Source: Zerene cesonia (lineage: Eukaryota > Arthropoda > Insecta > Lepidoptera > Pieridae). Taken from it: DNA of 64,000 bases. This document shows, piece after piece, positions 60,371 through 64,000 of the stretch. Location: contig NC_052112.1 of NCBI RefSeq assembly GCF_012273895.1, forward strand, positions 1,612,001-1,676,000, given 5' to 3'. Numbering within the stretch: the stretch's first letter is position 1; each line of letters begins with the position of its first letter. The notes beneath the pieces were generated by a model. It made no database searches, was not told the DNA's origin, and saw only the letters and a program-made list of their open reading frames with translations. The position numbers and the translations under genes are program-made.

Positions 60371-61052
60371 TAAGTCCGGCCGGGCAACTAGAATTAAACA
60401 AAACAAGTAAACTAAAACTCCATTCTTCTCTTATATAACATGAATAAAACTCCCACTATTAGATATCCGATATGGTAATGCAAAATTTCCATAGCTACCC
60501 CATACATTATCGCTATTTACAAGCGCCTACGCAAATATCATTTTTGCTTTAAATATATTAATATTGAAAGAGGTGAGTGAACGTTTTATCGCGACGATAG
60601 ATTGTATTTCTTGTTTTAGATTTGTTTGAGAAATCTTTCGTGAAATGGTCGTAGAAATAAATAGAAAAGTACTAGAAGGTATAAAACGTAAAAGCTTAGG
60701 AAATGTGATAAATACAACGAACTATTGGTCTAGAATCTAGATTCAAAAATTCTATTATAAATCGCTTCGTTGTTACATGAAACAAACAAATACGCTTTTA
60801 TAACATTAGTAAGCATATAAATAGTTAATTTGTCAATGATTGAACACAGATTATAGTCCGGCCAACAGCCGTTTCCGACCATGAAGGTCGAACTGGTTTT
60901 CAGATTACTAGATCACCGTAGTCGTGTGAAAATATGGAAATAATAACAATTATCGTAACAGACCTTGGCGTGATGGTTTAATAGATTTATATTGTGTATG
61001 TTGAGTTCAAAATAAATTCATGCGACACCTGTATATGAAGCTTTATAGAGTA

Positions 61053-61260
61053 CTAGCTACGCCCCGCGGTTTCACCCGCGTGAGTCCGTATCCCGTAGGA
61101 ATATCGGGATAAAAAGTTGCCTATATGTTATTCCAGTTGTCCAGCTGTCTACGTACCAAATTTCATTGCAATCGGTTCAGTAGTTTTTGCGTGAAAGAGC
61201 AACAAACGCACACACATCCTTACAAACTTTCGCATTTATAAGATTAGTAGTATAGTAGGA
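61053..61260 (-). mobile_element. Lep1-like Helitron, minus orientation
   Basis: CTAGCTACGCCCCGCGG to TTCGCATTTATAAGATTAG; near-consensus body. Confidence 0.9.
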
Positions 61261-61470
61261 AATAGGATATCCCTTATACCCTCTTATGTATCCTACGTGG
61301 TTTGTACTGGGTATGGTGGGATACAATGAATTAAAAGTAAGGCGCGATTTTAAGCTGGTGGGATACTTAGTGGGTTAAGGGGCAAAGAATACAACCCGGG
61401 AATTTTAAAGAATTTGTGTTTGAGGGTAGCAGGTCACTATTTAGGGAAAAGAATCTTACCCCCTTTGCTA

Positions 61471-61675
61471 TATGTTCCAGTCATCATCATCATCATTATC
61501 ATCAGCCCATATGTGTTCTCAGTGCTGGGACACGGGCCTCCTATGAGGGTTTAGGCCATAATCCACCACGCTGGCCAAGTGCGGGTTGGCAGATGTCGCA
61601 TGTCGTCGAACTTTTGATTCTTGGACATGCCGGTTTCCTCACGATGTTTTTCCTTTACCGTTTTTATGTTCCAGT
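61471..61675 (-). mobile_element. 5'-truncated SINE fragment with 11-bp target duplication
   Basis: The element is 61482-61664, reversed, with an ATC-rich tail (61482-61504) and no tRNA-like head. It is flanked by TATGTTCCAGT at 61471-61481 and 61665-61675. The 119-codon frame through it is spurious. Confidence 0.85.
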
Positions 61676-62046
61676 AGCGAGGACAAATCTATTAGCCAAA
61701 ACCCCTTTGATTTGTGCAATCCGTACCATTAACGAATTACACGATAAAATAGATGTGTTTTCTTGCTTTGAGTGAGTTTTCAAAGGTTATAGGTATAGGT
61801 ATTAATTACCTTCGCTATTGTTATAAATAAGCTATGATAAGAAGTTTTGTTTATTTTGTATGAAACAGTATTTTAGTTTTGTTTCCCTTTTTTATAAAAG
61901 AACTGTCGAATTAGGATAATATCCTGTAATGATAGTAAGTTATATTTGGTGTGAATAAATAAATAAATATTCAGTTTATTACTCCTGAGTGTTATGTACT
62001 GTTAAGCTTTTTGTCATAGTGCGCATTTGAGCTTGTGATCGTCTGA

Positions 62047-62190
62047 TGAAGCGATCACCACCGCCCGTGAACATTCGCAGTAGTAGTGTCAGAAACTACT
62101 GGACCGTTTTAAACATTCTTTCATCTTTCTGAGTACCATATGCTGTATATGTTTACATATACCGCGAGCGCCGCCAGGGTGGATCGCTAG
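62047..62190 (+). repeat. Family I fragment plus family D-like Helitron 3' part
   Basis: GATCACCACCGCCCGTGAAC is a piece of family I. It is followed by ACTACTGGACCGTTTTAAAC and ATACCGCGAGCGCCGCCAGG to CTAG, a diverged relative of 23482-23648. Confidence 0.5.
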
Positions 62191-62516
62191 TACTAATTTA
62201 AGACTATTAATACCTTCCGAACTCGGGACTGATGCTTCACAAAAAACTGTTAACAAATTCAAAACCTTATTCCCAATATATCCCTTTGTATCCTAACCAC
62301 GGGACATCCATTTCAACTTTATAATTTAACATAATTGAATTTAAATCTCTTTCGGATTTTGGGACACATTTCAAGTTTTATTTGACGTGTGAATGCAGGA
62401 TAGGTTATGTCAAACTGATTGAAGTCAATATAAGCTTTTAGGATGCTTAAATATGTTAATATTGAATTAATATAGTATTGAAATATTAGTGGTATTTCCG
62501 TGGCTATAAGCCTTTA

Positions 62517-62583
62517 ATCCTACTAATATTATAAATGCAAAAGTTTGTAAGGATGTGTTTGTTGCTTATACGCAAAAACTTCT
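62517..62583 (+). mobile_element. Lep1-like Helitron, 5' part
   Basis: TCCTACTAATATTATAAATG to CGCAAAAACTTCTTTT, then an abrupt switch to family G. Confidence 0.78.
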
Positions 62584-62785
62584 TTTAATGTATTTTCATT
62601 ACATAGTATAAAACAAAGTCGCTTTCTCTATCCCTATGTCCGTATGTATGCTTAAATCTTTAAAACTACGCAACGGATTTTGAAGATTTTTTTTATAGAG
62701 TGATTCAAGATGAAGGTTTATATGTACAGTAACATCTATTAAACTACTCGAATTTAACGCGTGCAAAGCCGCGGTTAAAAGCTAG
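62584..62785 (+). mobile_element. Helitron-like family G, 3' part fused to a Lep1-like 5' end
   Basis: TACATAGTATAAAACAAAGT, AGTGATTCAAGATGAAGG and GTGCAAAGCCGCGGTTAAAA then GCTAG before T. With 62517-62583 it forms one apparent chimeric element with intact TC and CTAG ends. Confidence 0.72.
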
Positions 62786-63035
62786 TACACATACGGGTTA
62801 AAAAATACAATTCTGTCGGTATATCACAAATGTATAGACGATTCCCAGCCCCTCGTGAAGGGCATCTGGCATTGCGCATGTGTTAGTACACGTGAACTGT
62901 AGGGTTGCTAAACGGTATTTGTTCATATATGGATGTAATAAATTGGTGTGTTATAATCAGATATTTAAGGAAATATAGAAGATTGAAGTTAAGCTTCAGT
63001 AAATCGACAAAAGAATGAGATGAATATATATAAAA

Positions 63036-63215
63036 CTAGCTGCACCCGGCAAACGCTGTTCTGCCTTACTCTTATCATTAAGGGGTATGAAAAATATATG
63101 TTGGCCGATTCTCATAGATACCGGATAAGCACAAAAAATTTCATCAAAATCGGTCAAGCCGTTTCGGAGGAGTATGGCAACGAAAACTGTGACACGAGAA
63201 TTTTATATATATAGA
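63036..63215 (-). mobile_element. Helitron-like element, family B
   Basis: CTAGCTGCACCCGGC to TTTTATATATATAGA, 180 bp, close to 22920-23098 (shared CATAGATACCGGAT variant). Confidence 0.88.
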
Positions 63216-63623
63216 TATAAAATAGTATGTATATGTCTGTCTCATTCTTTGCCGGCTTCATTCTACACATTTTTGTATTTGTGTCTCTTACCTGTCGTTG
63301 TTTCCGTTGCATCAGGTTTGAAATCACAACGATTCTAAAGAAGTTTCACTTCAAAATTGAGAATTATATGGCTGTTTAAATTAATATTGTCAGATTCAGA
63401 TCAAATTTAAACAATAAACGGGATTCGTTTATTGCTTCGTTTATCCTCAATTATCGTTTTAAATATCAGATTTTCGGGATGCACCAGCTTTCAAATAACA
63501 ATGAAATCATCAAAACCGGATCACCCTGCTGAAAATTCTGAAAGAAACTTCCTGTTTTTTGAAGCCGGTTGTAAAGAAATAGTATGTTTATAGTCATTCT
63601 AAAAAACTCATTCTGAAATACAT

Positions 63624-63809
63624 TCTAATATTATAAATGCGAAAGTGTATTTGTTTGTCATTCTTTCACGTCGCAACGGAGTGATTTTAAGGTATCATTA
63701 TTGTGTCTGGGAATAGAGTGGAGAGTAGATAATGACACCGACTTTTCTCTCTCCACTCTCACGGAAATTTCCTTAAACTACGCGTGCGAAGCCGTAGGCG
63801 GAAAGCTAG
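63624..63809 (+). mobile_element. Helitron-like element, diverged
   Basis: TCTAATATTATAAATGCGAA, TCATTCTTTCACGTCGCAAC, then a family-specific interior and GTGCGAAGCCGTAGGCGGAA then AGCTAG before T. Confidence 0.7.
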
Positions 63810-64000
63810 TATAGCTTGTGTAACTAGTAAATAAATTATATCCCTTCTAAAATAAATAACAATTAAGTTTTAACGTAACCAATTAATACCGTATGCATTT
63901 AAATATTAAATTAAATTAACCCATAGCTACGCTAGTGGCGGCGCCTGCGCCGCGTGATATCTCATTACTTAATGAAGTTATGTTTTCATAATCATCATTC

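Larger units (their letters stand above)
51458..64000 (-). other. N: Notch upstream intron and/or 5' flank
   Basis: The signal-peptide exon of Notch must lie to the right of 51457 but I could not identify it, so where this intron ends is unknown. The stretch holds many Helitron-like copies, SINE fragments and three weak exon candidates (52266-52458, 56618-56827, 63292-63334). 51900-52075, 53340-54200, 55610-56320, 56830-57400, 61680-62040 and 63340-63620 hold nothing else I recognise. Confidence 0.6.

Noticed and set aside
2958..61256. Regularly repeated units as a CRISPR array
   Set aside because: Units are dispersed over 58 kb in both orientations, are transposons with Helitron termini, and the sequence is eukaryotic.

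Overview
The window looks like lepidopteran (moth or butterfly) nuclear DNA. It is AT-rich and intron-dominated, and packed with short Helitron-like elements whose ends (TC... to ...CTAG) and body resemble the Lep1-type repeats of Lepidoptera. It also carries the 3' end of a lepidopteran non-LTR retrotransposon and tRNA-derived SINEs. Family names are from memory; no database was searched.

The only gene I can identify with confidence is Notch (N), on the minus strand. Three consecutive coding exons are present: 51379-51457 (most of EGF1), 10500-10777 (end of EGF1, EGF2, nearly all of EGF3) and 5543-5887 (end of EGF3, EGF4, EGF5, most of EGF6). Splice sites are canonical, intron phases agree (phase 2, then phase 1), and both joins restore correct six-cysteine EGF modules. 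The introns are about 40.6 kb and 4.6 kb. The signal-peptide exon was not recognised and may lie in the right-hand 12.5 kb or beyond. The rest of EGF6, the remaining EGF repeats, the LNR region, the membrane segment and the intracellular domain lie off the left edge.

Layout: 1-5542 intron with Helitrons; 5543-5887 exon; 5888-10499 intron; 10500-10777 exon; 10778-51378 giant intron with a 1000-N assembly gap at 38016-39015; 51379-51457 exon; 51458-64000 upstream intron and/or 5' flank, with weak candidate exons on both strands. About 25 full or partial Lep1-like Helitrons lie in both orientations. At least half a dozen other Helitron-like families, one inverted-repeat MITE-like family, two SINE families and several unclassified repeats are also present.

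The most informative structures are: an 88-bp tandem duplication in which one unit carries a Helitron and the other is the empty site (10814-11168); back-to-back Helitrons (22741-23098); a retroposed fragment with an inverted 5' end and a 12-bp target duplication (57850-57986); a sequence core shared by otherwise different Helitron families; GC-rich unique islands in the giant intron that could be enhancers or alternative promoters; and a plus-strand reading frame with a signal-peptide-like segment at 56618-56827. I found no CRISPR array, operon, rRNA or stand-alone tRNA gene.
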